Translations under genes and position numbers: made by a program | From: Edaphochlamys debaryana | Lineage: Eukaryota > Chlorophyta > Chlorophyceae > Chlamydomonadales | Reading direction: 5' to 3' | NCBI GenBank assembly: GCA_016858145.1 | Contig: JAEHOE010000081.1 | Coordinates: 62,001 to 126,000, forward strand | Length of the DNA stretch: 64,000 bases | Notes under the pieces: generated by a model | What the model saw: only the letters and a program-made list of their open reading frames with translations | Told to the model about the DNA's origin: nothing | Databases searched by the model: none | In this document: positions 1-12,500 of the stretch, piece by piece | How positions within the stretch are numbered: position 1 is the first letter of the stretch | Layout: every line of letters begins with the position of its first letter

Positions 1-180
1 GGGGGAAACAGGGGGGAGGGGGATTGAGGGGAGCGTTGGGGGACCAGGACAGGAGGTAGGGACTGTCTTAGCACCTGTGGCACCCCGAGCACCTGCCACC
101 CAGCGTCGTGGCCAGGCGGTGCTGGCCGTGCCCCTTTTACCACCCCCCCCCCCCCAAAACCCCACCCCCTCGCCCCCCAC

Positions 181-3100
181 CTGCATGGACACGTAGTGCA
201 GGCAGAAGATCTTGGAGCCCTTGAAGCCCACCACGAAGCCCTGGGGGGTGGGTGGGTGGGTGGGGTGAAGAGAAGAGGAGGATGGAGGGAAAAGGGGGTC
301 AGCGAGGAAGAGGAGTTGCAGGGGGAGGGAGGGGCAGGGCTGCGGAGGGTATCAGAGAGGGTAGCTGACAGACAAGGGACCACGCACGTTAAACGCTGGC
401 CCCGGGGCGCCTCCCTCTCCTTGATCGCGCCCTCTCTCCCCCCCTCCTCTCCTGCCCCCGCACCTGCAGCTTCTGCTGGTGCAGCGGGAAGTCGCCGGTC
501 TTGATGGACAGCATGCCGTTGCCGCTGGGGGGGGAGGGGAGGAGGTGTAAGACAAAGGATGAAGGTATGAAGCAGGGCGCCGAAAGGTCCCTCGGCCGGG
601 CACAGCGCCCCTGTTAGCACATTCCTCGGTCCGACTGAGCGCGGGCCGTGGACGGGCCATCCAGTGCTCTCCAGATCCCTCCCAAGCACCCCTCCCCCCC
701 CCTCCACCTGTAGCAGAACATGTCCTCGAACTCGCTGTTCCAGGCCACGCTGTTGGCATTGGCCTCCTCGAACACCAGCTCCTTGGTGATGAGGTTGTAC
801 ACCAGGACCTGGGGTTGAGAGGGGGGATGTTGGGTTGAGACGGAGAGGGTTGGAGGGGTGTGGTGGGACGTGGGCTGGGCATCCAGGTAGGGAGCGGGGG
901 CTGTCGCTCTCCGTACCTCGCCTACGCCCCCCAGTCCCTCCAGACACCCCTCCCTCCCCCTCCTGACCGCCTCAATCCCACTCCACGGCCCTCCTCTTCC
1001 GCCCCCCCACCTTCGCGTTCTCGTCCACCACGGCCAGCTTGTTTCGCGACGCGGACAGGTCCAGGCAGCGCACGGAGGCGGTGTGCTTGATGAGGGGGAT
1101 GGGGAAGGGGTTGTCCACGAAGATCTTGAGGATGGCGCCGGACTTGAGGCCCACCAGCAGGCCCTCGCGCCGGGGGGGGCCGCCCACGACCTGGGGTTTG
1201 GGGGGGGGGTCGGGAGGGAAGGAGGGGAGGGTGGTTGAGATGGGAGAAGGAGGGGGGAGGGGGAGGGGGGGCGTTGAGCCGGGGCGAGCGGTGCGTTGAG
1301 CAGCAGCGACTGGGGCCCCCGAAGCTTTCCTCGTAGGCGCGAAACAAACCCTACGCGCGCACCTTGATGTAGCGGATGACCGAGTCCAGCACCCACTCCC
1401 GCTCCTTGACGCCGTCGAAGTTGTACAGCTGCAGCTTCTTCTCCTGGCACAGGATGACGTGGTGCGAGGTGACCACCAGCAGGTTGCAGTCCAGCTTCTG
1501 CTGGATCTTGGTGGCGGACTGGTAGTGCATGTCGAAGTCGTCGGCGTTGGCCAGCTCGTAGATGACCACCTGGGGGGGGGGAGTAAAGGGGGGAGGGGAT
1601 AAGCGTGTGGCTGCATTGAACACAGAGTAACACAGGCCCGTCCGCCATCCACCCATAGACACAAGAAGGTAGAAGGGGGGGGACGATCTTGGACGACGTG
1701 GCCATCGAAGGGAGTTGGTGTGGCGGCAGCTAGGGCTCTCCCCATGCGCACCGAGGGGGAGGTCAGGAGGAGCAACGCAGCACCCCGGTCGCCTCCCGCC
1801 CCATGTACGGCACACGCATCCACCCCAGCCTTCCGCACGCCTGTCCTCCCCCCTACGCTTCCCCCACCCCCCCGCCCCTCCCCCACCTTGTTCTGCAGCT
1901 GCACCGCCAGCTTGTCCTTGTACACGGCGATCTTCTTGACGTAGTCCTTGCACTTGATGCGCACCTGCACGGGAGGGGGGGAGGGGGGGGGAAGGGGGTG
2001 AGTGAGTGAGCCGAGAGGGCCGCGGAAGGCTCCTGCCTCTCCCAATGCCGAACGCCGCCTCCCTGCCCCGATGAGTCAGGATGCCACATCCCGATGCCGG
2101 CCAAAAGCGGCACCAACCCCCTCCCATGCGTCAACCACACCCGTCAGCCGCCCCTCCTCCAGCCCCCCACCCCCCCCCCACCTTCTGCTCCGTGATGAGG
2201 TGCTGGATGATCACGTCCGTCATCTGGTCGCGGTACGCGTAGCGGTCCTGGGGGGGGAGACGGGGGGCGGAAAGGGGGTCAGACAAGAGGCAGGGTGGAG
2301 CTCGCGAGTGCGCACCCGCCCCAGGGCCTGCACACACGCACCTCATCCCCTGCCCCAGCCCAACCCCAACCCACCCAACCCCCCCCCTGAAACACCGCCC
2401 CACCTGGTACAGCCCGTGCACGGTTGAGAAGATGAGCTGGAACATGGCTATGCCGCCCGCCTCCGTGCCCACGGCCACGAAGTTGTGCTTGGGCCGGGGG
2501 CGCACCGCCCACACCCAGCTGTCCCGCTCCGCGATCTTGGTCAGGTAGGTGCCGTCGCGGGTGTACAGGTGCACGGTCCTGGTGGGGGGAGGGGGAGGGA
2601 GAAGCAGGGAGGGAGGGGATGTTGAGAGAGCGAGGAGCCGGGAACTTCTTGGGAAAGACCGCCCCTCTCACCCCGCATATTCCCTCCCACCGGCGTGCCC
2701 AGCCCAGGCTCCCCCCCGCCGCCCCTCCCCCCCTCCCAAAGGCACGCACTTGTCCGTGCCGCTGACTGTGATGTACTCGCCGCTGGAGAAGTAGGAGACG
2801 CAGAGCGGGTCGAAGGCCAGCTCGCGGTCCTTGCTCTTCTGCTGCCCGCTCATCATGTAGAACTTGAGCACGCCGTCGAAGCAGCCCGCGCACAGCACGT
2901 TGGTCTCCTGCAGGGGGGGGGCGGTGAGGGGGGGTTGCGACTTGCGAGGGCGGAGGAGGTTGACTGCCCCGGCTTCCCCTTCCCCCAATCGCCAGACGTC
3001 CACCATGCCCAGCCCCAAACCCGCCTTCCCAGGCCCCAAAGCCCGCCCCACTACACGCCTCTTCCCAGTCCTCCAGACCAGGCCCAGCAAGCCCCCCCCA

Positions 3101-5161
3101 TCACGGCCTCAGCCCCCCCTTGCCCCTCCCCCCCACGCACCACCGGGTTCCAGCACACGCTCCACACGGGCGACTGGCCCGCCTCGATGCGGTGCTTCTC
3201 GCTGCCGCCCTTGTCGCGGATGGAGATGATGCCGTCGAAGCAGCCCAGGGCCAGGTAGGCGCCGTCGGCGGTCCAGGAGATGGAGCAGATGCGGGACTGG
3301 ACCTGGGGGGGGGAAGGGGGGGAGAGGGGGGGGGGGAGGATGGGGCGGGAGGCGGGTGGGAAGGGTGGGATAAGGCTGGGGCGGAGAGTCGGCGGGGAGT
3401 GATGCTATGGGTGGGTGTGCGGTTCAGGGGCGCGCTGGCATGCTGCTGGGCAGCAGTGCAGCAGGCTGCCCAGGGGGAGCGTGGGCAGAGAGGCTGGCCC
3501 CAGGCAAGGGCAGGAGCGGGGGAGCAAGCGGCCGCCCAGCCTCGCCCGCCCTTGGCGCACTGGGCAGGGCGCAGGGAGCCCCGCCCGCGTGCCTGGTACG
3601 GCAGGGGCGGCAGCGCGAGCTCCGCCGCGGCCTTAACTGCTCCCCGCCCCCCCGCCCCCTGGCCCATGCAACGACCCTTGCGGAGGCTGCCTCCGGCCAC
3701 CGGCATCCAAGGCCCTTCCAGCGGTGAGGGCGGACCCTCCCAACCCCAGGACGCACAGCTTGATGACCCCTGATGGCCCTGGAAGCCGCGGCCATGCACC
3801 GGCCCCGGCCGACAGCCCCCTGCGCCTCCTGCCCAAGGGCCGGCGGTGCGGTGCCCCGGGCATGCGCTGGCGCCACGGACAGCTGCCTGCCGCCGCCATG
3901 CGTTATCCAGGATCCAGGAGCGTGCTGTCGACCACCCGGTGCACGGCTGATCGTCAGGGTGGGGCCCAGGGGGAGACCAAGGCCGGCAGCCCGGCGAGCT
4001 GGCCCTCGGCTCCCAGGCTAGGCTCGCGAGCTGCTCCTCCGTATACCGGTAGATTCGCGAGCCCCTGCCCCTGTTAGGGGCTGCTGCCTGGAGACCCGCC
4101 TGCCCCTACCTCGGGTTGTCCTGCCTCGCGGGTGCTGCTCCCTGGGTGCCCTGCGCACCCCCGCCTTGCGCCCGCTGCCGCCGCGCCCCGCCCTCACCTT
4201 ATGCCCCCCCACCCCCACCCCATACCTTGTGCCCCAACCCAAGCCAACCCCCCCCCCCCCATACCTTGTGCTTGGCCACCGACTTCTGCTCGGGCGACCA
4301 CAGCCCCACGTCCGCGGCGGTGGCGCTGGCCAGCTGCTGCGTGACTGGGTTGTACGACAGGCACTGGATGGCATCGTTGTGCGTGTACTTGAGGATGCCC
4401 TCGGCCTGCGAGGTCGCAGTGAGGGGCGGGTCAGGCGGGTCCCGCTACCCGGCTTCTACTCTGCCCGTGTCCCGGCACATGCAGGCATGCGCTGGATGGG
4501 GCCGCGCCCCGCGGCAGCACCAGACCCAAGGCTGTTCAGAGGAAGGGGGGGGCAGACCGAGTGTTCCCTCGCAACCCCAAACCCAAGCCCCCCGGCCCCC
4601 CAACTGCCTCCCCTCAAGCCCACCTTGCTGGTCCAGATGATCACCGTCTTATCTGCACCGCCCGATGCGAACCGCTTGCCGTTTTGGGCGTAGGCGACGC
4701 AGTAGATTGAATCCTGTTGAAAGAAAAGGCCGGCGCCCAGCGCTCAGCAGGAAGTCCAGAAATACTGGTCCAAGAGACGTCAAGGGTGGCTGCTCCGGGG
4801 CCCTACCTTGTGACCCTTCAGCGCGTGCAGAAGGTCACCGTCCGCAGCATCGTAGACCAGCACGCGGTTCCCGATACCCGCAACCACTTGCGAGCCATCT
4901 GCATGACGAAGATTCGTCTGATTATGGGGCTGAACAGCAGCGGTCTGCACGCTGCAAACCGCGGACTGGCCGGTCGCATGTGCGCGGGATACCGACCTGG
5001 CTTGAAGCACAGGTCATAGCAGACGTTGCGGACGCCATCCTTTTCAGGCTGCAAGCAATCGAGGGACAGCGGGGTGTCGAAGGACGCGGGAAGCGGCGCC
5101 GAGACCCGCCATGCTCCCGACTCCTTACAGGTGTCTCCTGCCAGGCGACGACCGTCCGCAT
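181..5161 (-). CDS. IFT122: IFT122, intraflagellar transport complex A WD40 subunit (5' half, partial)
   Basis: Core subunit of the IFT-A complex, which drives retrograde transport in cilia. Fifteen exons join in frame (552 codons): 5161-5129, 5048-4997, 4898-4807, 4713-4624, 4405-4265, 3302-3141, 2907-2750, 2578-2404, 2247-2182, 1964-1887, 1569-1363, 1190-1011, 808-708, 524-464 and 240-181; all have GT/AG borders. The product starts [10 protein letters not shown] and tracks animal IFT122 closely: [71 protein letters not shown], then [18 protein letters not shown] and [11 protein letters not shown] near the left edge. These are the N-terminal WD40 propellers; the C-terminal TPR half lies outside the window. 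The intron at 3303-4264 (962 bp) holds nothing I recognise. Many introns start with G-runs and end with C-runs. Confidence 0.94.
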
Positions 5162-5542
5162 TGTGCTTTACGCTTCTAGTTTCTCCTTCAGCTCCAGGCC
5201 ATCAGGGGACGCCCTCGCGCGAACTGCTCGCTGCAAGTCAGGTCTCCGAGGAGCACGAAGGACTAGCTGCTACTTGCAAGCGATCAGTGGATAAGCATGC
5301 AACAGGTAGGGGTCAGCTTGCGAGCGAGGGGCAAGTCTGTCAAGTCTAGCGCGAAAGGTTCAGTCCGCGTCCCCTGCGGACGGTCTACAGCAGGTGCGGA
5401 ATGTGTAGCGAACTGTCGCACGAACTAATGAGCTACTTGCAAGCTCGACAGGCGTCCTGGTCAAGGCACCTTGACCCGATGTGCACGGCACGCCCCAAAC
5501 CCGTTTCCCCGGTGACCCCTCGAGGGCCAAGTTCACTAGCGA

Positions 5543-5690
5543 CTAGCGAGCACCCCACTTCTCTGCTCGCCTGCTCTGGTGCCAGTCCACAACCAGAGCA
5601 TAGAAGGTGCTGATCCTCGCAAGCACGACACAAATTTGTCAACGGCCGCTCAGCCACCATGCTCACGTGCCGCGATGTCAGCACATGTTC
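5543..5690. repeat. diverged direct repeat, copy 1 (partner 8510-8655)
   Basis: The stretch starting gcgagcaccccactt, with the inner words gcctgctctggtgcca, agagcat and gaaggtgctgat, recurs in the same order and orientation at 8510-8655 with scattered substitutions and small indels. The two copies bracket ANK1, suggesting an older duplication of flanking DNA. No coding potential seen. Confidence 0.7.
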
Positions 5691-5744
5691 CACATTTGCC
5701 CGACAAGGGACATCGCCACGGCACTTCGCTCGGTAGCTACACTA

Positions 5745-6002
5745 GGCCCCCGCTCGTGCCCCCAGGCATGCAGCACCATGCCAGAGCCGGCCAGTCTCCA
5801 CCCTCCAGCAACCCATGCCACACCGCCGCCTGCACCCTGCCTTGCACCACACACCCATGCTCATCGCCCCCGCTCCACCATAAACCTTGTCAGATCAATC
5901 CTCCGCGGCCATTTCCTACTCTGCACTGGTTGCTGCCCTGTCCGCCTCCGCCTCGGCCTCAGCCTCAGCCTGCACCAACGAGAGCGCCTCGGTCCGCCAA
6001 CG
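5745..6002. repeat. ANK 3'-flank repeat, copy 1 (partner 13704-14000)
   Basis: Begins with cgtgcccccaggcatgcagc and runs through aaccttgtcagatcaatcct and tactctgcactggttgct to an Ala/Glu-like gcctccgcctcggcc tract. The same blocks occur in order at 13704-14000. Both copies lie just 3' of an ANK gene (ANK1 and ANK2), so they are part of the duplicated ANK unit. Confidence 0.8.
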
Positions 6003-6125
6003 CGAAGACGCTGCTGTCCACCTGTCCACCTGTGAGCTAATTGCGCACCGAGGTCCAGCCACAGCCCGCTAACCGTCCACTGAGGCACGTGTGCCGGTGC
6101 GCGCTCGCGCAATGCCTGCGTCCCG

Positions 6126-8264
6126 CTACCAGCCACTCCGCATGCGGTTGATGGCTTGAACCAACCACCGCACCGCCCCACGTCCTCCCTCGCCAGCCCC
6201 GCCCCTCCCCGCATCGGCTTGCGCCTCCGCCTCCACCCATGCCAGCACCTCCGCACGCCACATCGCTTGCCCAGGCGCGCTGCGGGCCACCGCCGCCATC
6301 GCGGCCCAGTCCACCTCCCCCACAACCTGCCGCAGCCAGCGCAGCGCCGGCAGGGGTGCCGTGAACCCTCCGATCGCTTTTCCCATCAGGGCCCCGCTCT
6401 CCTGCCGTGTGCGGCTCAGGGGCAGGCCCAGGCGCCGCAGGGCCTCCAGGGTCAGCAGGTCGCCGCGCCCGGCGGCCGTCAGGTACGCATCGCAAGAGGA
6501 GAGGGCAGGGTACAGGGCCATGTCCGGGGGAAGGGTGCTCTGGGGCCAGGGCGGGGGACATGGGGTCACGGTTGTAGGGGCAGCGGGGGCAACGCAGGGC
6601 ATGGTGTGCAGGAATGGGCGACGTCAGGGCGATGCACCTAGAGCAGTGGATACAGCTGGGACAGGGGGTACGTGACACTGCGTACGGCATGCATGCACAG
6701 ACATGCGTATGGCATGCATGCTTGCATCCACACACCTGTGCATCGGTGGGCCACTCCGCCAGCAGCTCCAGCACTGCCACGCAGCCGCCAATGACGGCAT
6801 GCCCCCAGGGGTCTGGGCCGGGGCCCACGCCCCTCTCGTGCAGCCACGTCACCAGCTCCAGGCTCCCAGTGCTGAGGGCCGAACCGAATGCCCGGGGCCC
6901 TGCGGCGTGCAGCGCCTCGGCCCCGCACGTCTCCACAACCCAGCTGACCGTCTCCACGCTCCCGGAGTAACAAGCATGGCGCGCCAGATCCCCAGGCGGG
7001 CCCAATGGGCAGCCCGCGGCGTGCAGCGCCCTCAGCCCCTCCGTGTGGCCCCGCTGTGCCGCATCCCAGGCACAACCCTGCCATACGGTGATCAGCCGCA
7101 AGCCCCGGGCCAGGAGCCACCGTACAGCGTCGGCCCGGCCCTGCAGAGCTGCTGCGCTAATTGCAGTGCCGTCGACCAGGAAGCCCATGCCCTCCACCAG
7201 CAGGGTCAGCCGGGAAAGGGCGTCGGGGCAGGAGGCGGCGGCTTCGCAGGCGCGTGGGCCTTGCTCCGCACCCTGCGAGGGGAATGGGTTTGAGGGTCAG
7301 TACAGCGGTAAGCCCGGCCCTGTAAGATTGGCGAAGGGAGGGGCAACCCCACCACATCGTCCAAACCCGAAGTCGCATACACAGCACGACGACATTTTCC
7401 AAGAATTAAGGTGCCCCTGTTCCCCCTCCCTGCATACGGTACCCTACAGGCCTACGCATGATTCGTTCCAGCCCACCCCACCTGCTCCAGCAGCCACGCC
7501 ACCTTGGCCGCCCAGTCGGGGGTGGGGCTGCGGGCGGCGGAGACCGTAGCGGCGGAAGCCACGGCATCACGGAGGCTACCTGCGCCAATGCCGCCTCCCC
7601 TCTCTTGCCACAGCTCCTGGAGGGCTCCCAGGTCGCAGCCCTCCGCCGCTGCCTCCAGCAACCTGTCTGCCGGAACGTGTCCGCTGGGGCCCGGGGGAGC
7701 CGTGCGCAGGAGGGCCCGTATGAGGTCCGGGTGACCCCCCTTCGCGGCAGAGATGACACACTCCTTGATCCATGCGCACCCCTGCTCCAGGAGCCACTCG
7801 CACACCGCCGCATGGCCGCCCTTGACAGCGGCGGCCAAGGGGCCTTGGGGAGGGATCATACCCTCCAGCGGGCAGCCCCGCTCCGCCAACCAGCGGCACA
7901 CGTGCAGCTGGCCGGCGGCAGCGGCAGCCGCCATCACCCGCACGGTCGGGCACAGCCCCGCCGCCGCCAGCGCCACCTCCAGGCTACGCACATCCCCGCT
8001 GGCGGCCGTCAGGCACACCAGCTGCAGACGGCGCTCGTAGGACAGGGCGCGGCAGGCGCCGGGCGCGGACCAGTGCGCGGCGAAGTCTCCAGCTGGGGAG
8101 GGCTGCGAGAGCCGGACCACGGTGTGCTCCCGGAACTGCTCAGCGGTAGAGCGGCTCACGAGTCGCAGCGTGTAAGCTATGTCGTTGGGCGGAAGGAAGC
8201 TCGCGATGCGGCCGAGGATGTCCGGGCCGCAGACCTCCGCGAGCACATCCGGGCCGGTGACCAT
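6126..8264 (-). CDS. ANK1: F-box-like / ankyrin-repeat protein, intact
   Basis: Three exons, 8264-7482, 7272-6736 and 6539-6126, join in phase 0 to about 577 aa. I chose the ATG at 8264 because every paralogue begins here (x-x-x-P-(D/N)-A/V-L-A-E-V-C). Residues about 8-45 (CGPDILGRIASFLPPNDIA, then LRLVSRSTAEQF) resemble an F-box, the SKP1-binding module of SCF ubiquitin ligases. Then come degenerate ankyrin-type helix pairs: HVCRWLAERGCPLEG, HAAVCEWLLEQGCAW, GGHPDLIRALL in exon 1; HTEGLRALHAAGCPLG, GSLELVTWLHERG and GGCVAVLELLAEW in exon 2. Exon 3 carries GRGDLLTLEALRRLGLPL and an Ala/Glu-rich end. An SCF substrate-receptor role is inferred from the domains only. Intron 1 (7273-7481) is unusually similar to that of ANK2 and ANK4. 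Confidence 0.82.
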
Positions 8265-8509
8265 CGCTGCTGTATGAGCATATGTGATAACAGAATGTGT
8301 GATGGCATGATGGCACGCAAATGTTCGCCGACCTCGATGTCCTTGCACAGTTAATTCCACCCTCGCTCCATCCCACGTCTTTGTGTTTTTTGCCTCCACC
8401 GTCCCTCTCAACCCCACCGGGCCCTGCTCGTGCAGCTTTCAGCCCCTCGCATCGCGTGGGGGGGTCCCCGGCGACCCCGCCACACCTGCTTGCACCCCAC
8501 TAGCTAGCG

Positions 8510-8655
8510 AGCACCCCACTTGTCCGCCTGCCTGCTCTGGTGCCACCCCACAATCAGAGCATGGAAGGTGCTGATTGTCGCAAGCACGCCGCAAGAACGA
8601 CACCGGCTGCTCAGGTGCCGTGATGTCAGTTCTGACACTCTCCTGAAGCAGCCAC
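8510..8655. repeat. diverged direct repeat, copy 2 (partner 5543-5690)
   Basis: Same word order as 5543-5690 (gagcaccccactt, gcctgctctggtgcca, agagcat, gaaggtgctgat, cgcaagcacg). It lies upstream of the ANK1 start codon. Confidence 0.7.
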
Positions 8656-9420
8656 GGTGCAGTGGGCCCTCTTGGGCCCACACTTGGTCCTGTGGGCCCT
8701 TCATTGTGGTGTGTGAAAGCAATGCAGCGCAGAGCACGATGGCCCTAATGGTTGAGCCCCTGACAGGATATACAAGCTGTGCCAGACCACGCCCAAACAC
8801 CTCGACACGCCACCCCGCCAACCATGCGAAGGGAGCGCGGACGGGTCCTTCCGGCCCTGCCCCCAAGCAGAGAGCGCGCTGATGGAGTCCCTTGACTCTC
8901 GCCATGGCGGGTAAGCCTTCTCAGCCACCCTCCAGTACCCAGCTCGGGAGCCCCCTGCCCTCGATGCCCTGCAATCCCCCCGCTCGCTGCAGCTTTCATG
9001 CACATGGCCCTGCTCTGCCCTCCCCAACATCCCCACATCAACCACCTCCCGCGGGCCCCGCCCAGTCCGTTGATGGCACCACAGGCGTGCAATGCAGGCG
9101 GCCCTCCTTGGCTTACTTGCCCAAGCGCAGCTTTATGTACGCAAGTTCAGGCAGCAATTCCGACCGCCCATGTCCCCGAATCACGCAGAGCGACCAAGCA
9201 GACATAGCGTTGACAGTCCCACGCATGTGCACACCGGGTGCAAGGCATGTCAATAGCAAGTCCTCTCCCGCAACTTCAGTACAATCCCAAGCATAGTACA
9301 GCATGTAGTACAGCATGTAGTTAAGCCAGGGTTAAGCTAAGCCCATGGCAGGCGTGTCACGATGTAGGGGGCGACCTCATTCCGCGCCGATAGGCCCCAA
9401 ACACAATCCGAGGAACAGAC

Positions 9421-9504
9421 GGAACTGAACCCACGACCCCTCCCACGCAGCCGGCCACCTCACATGGCTGGCGTCTCAGCCCTAGGTCAGGGCGCTGCCA
9501 CTGA
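9421..9504 (-). other. tRNA-like A-box/B-box pair (possible tRNA-derived element)
   Basis: On the minus strand GTGGCAGCGCCCTGACCTAG resembles a tRNA D-arm/A-box; 48-50 nt further GGGTTCAGTTCC matches the B-box GGTTCRANNCC at 10 of 11 positions. The T-stem does not pair properly, so this is not a functional tRNA but may be a tRNA-derived SINE remnant. An identical copy lies at 22560-22643 inside the duplicated segment. Confidence 0.35.
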
Positions 9505-9598
9505 TTCGCCGAGCGAGAGTCATGGCCCGCCCTGGAGCCAACTGATGCGACCTACCGTAAGTTGGGCAAGTGCGACCTTGATGGCCCATGCAATGCTG

Positions 9599-12500
9599 CT
9601 AGTGTGAGTGGCACTCGCCCTCGTGCCCCTCCCTCCAGTGCGCCGCCGCGCAGTCCGGTCCGCAGTACCGCACGCACTTGCACCGTCCGCACTTCTGCAG
9701 CCGCAGCTTGGCCTCGCTCCGGCCCCCGTACGACAGGCAGCCCGGGTACGCGCACACGCGCAGGCCGGGTAGCGCCGCCTCGGCCAGCGGCACGGCGATG
9801 GGCGGCGGCAGCGGCGCCGCCAGCAGCTCTGCCTGGCGGGGCCACATGCCCGAGCCGCCCGCCTCCACGCTCGCCTTGAGGGCGACGTAGTGAGCGAGGA
9901 GAACGAAGCCCTGGCCGCTTGCCAGGCCGCCGCACTGGTCTAAGAGCAGCTTCTCTTGTTTGGTGGCAGCGTCCGTGCGCCCCCACTGCCCAGGGCTCAT
10001 GCGGCCAGGCACGCTTGTGAAGAGCGTGCTTGCCAGGGCGCAGAACTCACCGCCAGTGCTCTGCGCGGCGGCGCCATCGGTGCTATCGGTGCCGCCCCCG
10101 TCGCTTCCGTTTCCGGAGGTGCAGGCAGCGGCGAGGAGCAGCAGCAGCGCAGAGGCTACGCCGGGGGCCTCGGCCCGCAGCTGCGGCAGCAGCCTGTACC
10201 TCAGCAGCGGCTCCAGGCAGCCCCGCTCCGCTTCGCCCGCCGCGGCCGCCGCCCCCTCCGCCGCCCCACACACTGCGCCCTCGGGCGGCAGGAGCCACGC
10301 CTGCGCGCGGCTGCTGAGGCCTGAGTCCGCCGCCAGCGCAAACACCGCCGCAGCGATGTCGAACCGCAGCCGTCTGGGCAGGTCACTTGAGACGTCATCC
10401 CCCTCGTCGCAGAACGGCTCTCTCCCCATCGGCGCCGCGACGCCCGGGCACAGCAGCTTGCAGGCCGCCGCCAGCAGGCGGTGCGGCTGCAGCAACAGCA
10501 GCCGGGGGGCCCCGAGCGCCGCTGTGGAGCGGGCCGCCTCTCTCAGATGCGAGACCGCCAGCAGTGCGGCTGCCTCGTAGAGGTACACCGACGTCTCGCC
10601 GCCCACGCGCCGCAGCGCCGCACGCGCCATCACGTGCGTGACCAAGGCACAGGCGGCGCGCTCCACGAACAACGCCTGGTCAGCCTTGTACGGCAGCGCG
10701 CCGGTGCCGTACACCGTACAATTCTCGCCGTACACCCTAAAAAGGGCCGCGTCGGCCAGAAGCAGACACGAGGGCATTGGCTGCAACAGGCATCGAATCA
10801 CGGTGCTCAGCAGCAGGCGCTCCGCCTCGCGCGCTCTGGCCGCCCTCTGCCTCTCGTCCTTGCCTCGCCCCTTTGGCTCCGCCTCCGCCTCCAGCTCCTG
10901 CAGCCGTCGCGTCACCATGCGCGCCCGCTTGCCGAGCGTCACCAGCACTCCGCCGCCCAGGCCGTAGCGGGCGACCAGCGGGAAGCCCAGGCAGTCCAGG
11001 ACTAGCAGAACAGAGACGGTTGTGGCGACAGTCGCCGCTGCCAGGCGCTGGAGCTGGGGGTCGTCTGGCGCGAGCGCGGCCCGGTCCGCGGCGGCAAAGG
11101 ACAGGCGCAGGGCGTGGTCCAGGGAGGTGTCCAGACCCGTGCGGACAAAGACCTCTGCCAGTGCCATGCGGCCGTAGTAATTCAGCGGCTCGGCGGCTGC
11201 GGACGGGGTCGAAAGCAGGGGAGGCAGGAAGGGTGGCTGGGAGGGTATCGTCCGGAAACCACGGGCTTCCTGCTGCTGTACGGTCGACCCGGCGTATTGG
11301 CTGTCGGCAGCAACACAGCGCAGTGCTGTGCCCAGGGTTGCTGCTCGTCAGCAGGCAAGTTCGCAGCCCGTCCCCTCTGCACTCACACATGGTCCTGTGC
11401 CCCCCAACCCTCAGCAGGGCGAGCAGTGCCCGAAACATGCCGTGGTGCTGGCCCTGCGGCACCAGCGGCAACATAAGCTTTGTTGTTGGCAGTTAGGAAG
11501 AGCAGGAGGAGCAGGACGACGAGGATTAATGGGGGAGATGGGACAAACTCGAACTCGCGGGGGCGGGGGCCGGATGGGCACGGCCTACCTGGGTCGGGGC
11601 CTCACTGCAGCGCCGGCCCTCCAGCTCCCCCTGCAGCGCCTCTGTGTGGAGCGCCAGGGCCCAGGCGGCGGACTCGGCGCTTCGGGTCACCTCCAGCAGG
11701 GGGCCCAGCGCCTACGGCGCGTGGGTGGGGGGACACATGGGACCCAACACCCAGGAGTTAGGAGGCCAGGCAGCAATGGCATCCGGGCAGGAAGCGCAAA
11801 AAGAATTATAGGGGCAGCATACGCAAAAGCTGCTGGTTTCGCCGGTCTCCTACCGTCGGCAGGGTGAGCTTGGACCACGTTTGCGTGGGTTCGAAGGCCC
11901 CTCCCAGGCCCTGGCCCCGGTGCAGGCGGCAGAGGGCCTCCAGGGCGCGCGGCTCGAGCCGGGTGAGGCGGGCGCGACGGGCGGCGAAGGCCGTGGAGCC
12001 GGCGGCGGCGGGGAGCGCAGGAAGGACGTGCAGTGTATAGTAGAGGACGTTGAGCGTCACAGCGTGTGCGTACTCCAGCGTGTGCGTACTCCAGCCCAGG
12101 TCGGGCGGGGAGCACACGCGTCCACGTGTCCGCCGCACTCCACGCGCCCCAGCCCAGCCTAGGCTCCATTGCCGTTAGCCACCAGCGGCCCGCCAGCCCG
12201 CCGGAAGGCTCAGCCCACCCGCTGGGACCCGCCCCACCCCACTCCGCCTCCTCCTGCCCCTCCAGCTCCTCCGCCTGCCCCTCCAGCGCCTGCCCCTCCC
12301 CCTCCAGCTCCACGCCCCCGTGCACGCACAGCCGCTCCAGCAGCGCCTCCTGCAGCGCGACCACGTCCGGGTGGGACAGCTGAGAGGCCAGCTGCGGGGC
12401 GGCGTCGGCGGCTCCGGCCGCACACAGCCACCTGAGCACGGACTCCAGCGCGACCGAGAGCTCCACGGCCGCAGCGTGGACGTGGGCGATGTGGGTCAGC

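Larger units (their letters stand above)
5162..6125. other. intergenic: IFT122 upstream region and ANK1 3' flank
   Basis: No gene seen. The IFT122 promoter must lie just above 5161. The stretch holds two blocks repeated elsewhere in the window (5543-5690 and 5745-6002, listed separately). No TGTAA poly(A) motif was found for ANK1 on the minus strand here. Confidence 0.6.
8265..9598. other. intergenic between ANK1 and MYND1
   Basis: No gene seen. From 8706 onward the sequence belongs to the 4.7-kb segmental duplication and is almost identical to 21840-22737. It contains the diverged repeat at 8510-8655 and a tRNA-like A/B-box pair at 9421-9504. Near 9296-9320 a short word (gtacagcatgta) is repeated in tandem. 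Confidence 0.6.

Noticed and set aside
9390..9515. True tRNA gene
   Set aside because: The T-stem and acceptor stem cannot be formed; only the A- and B-box words match.
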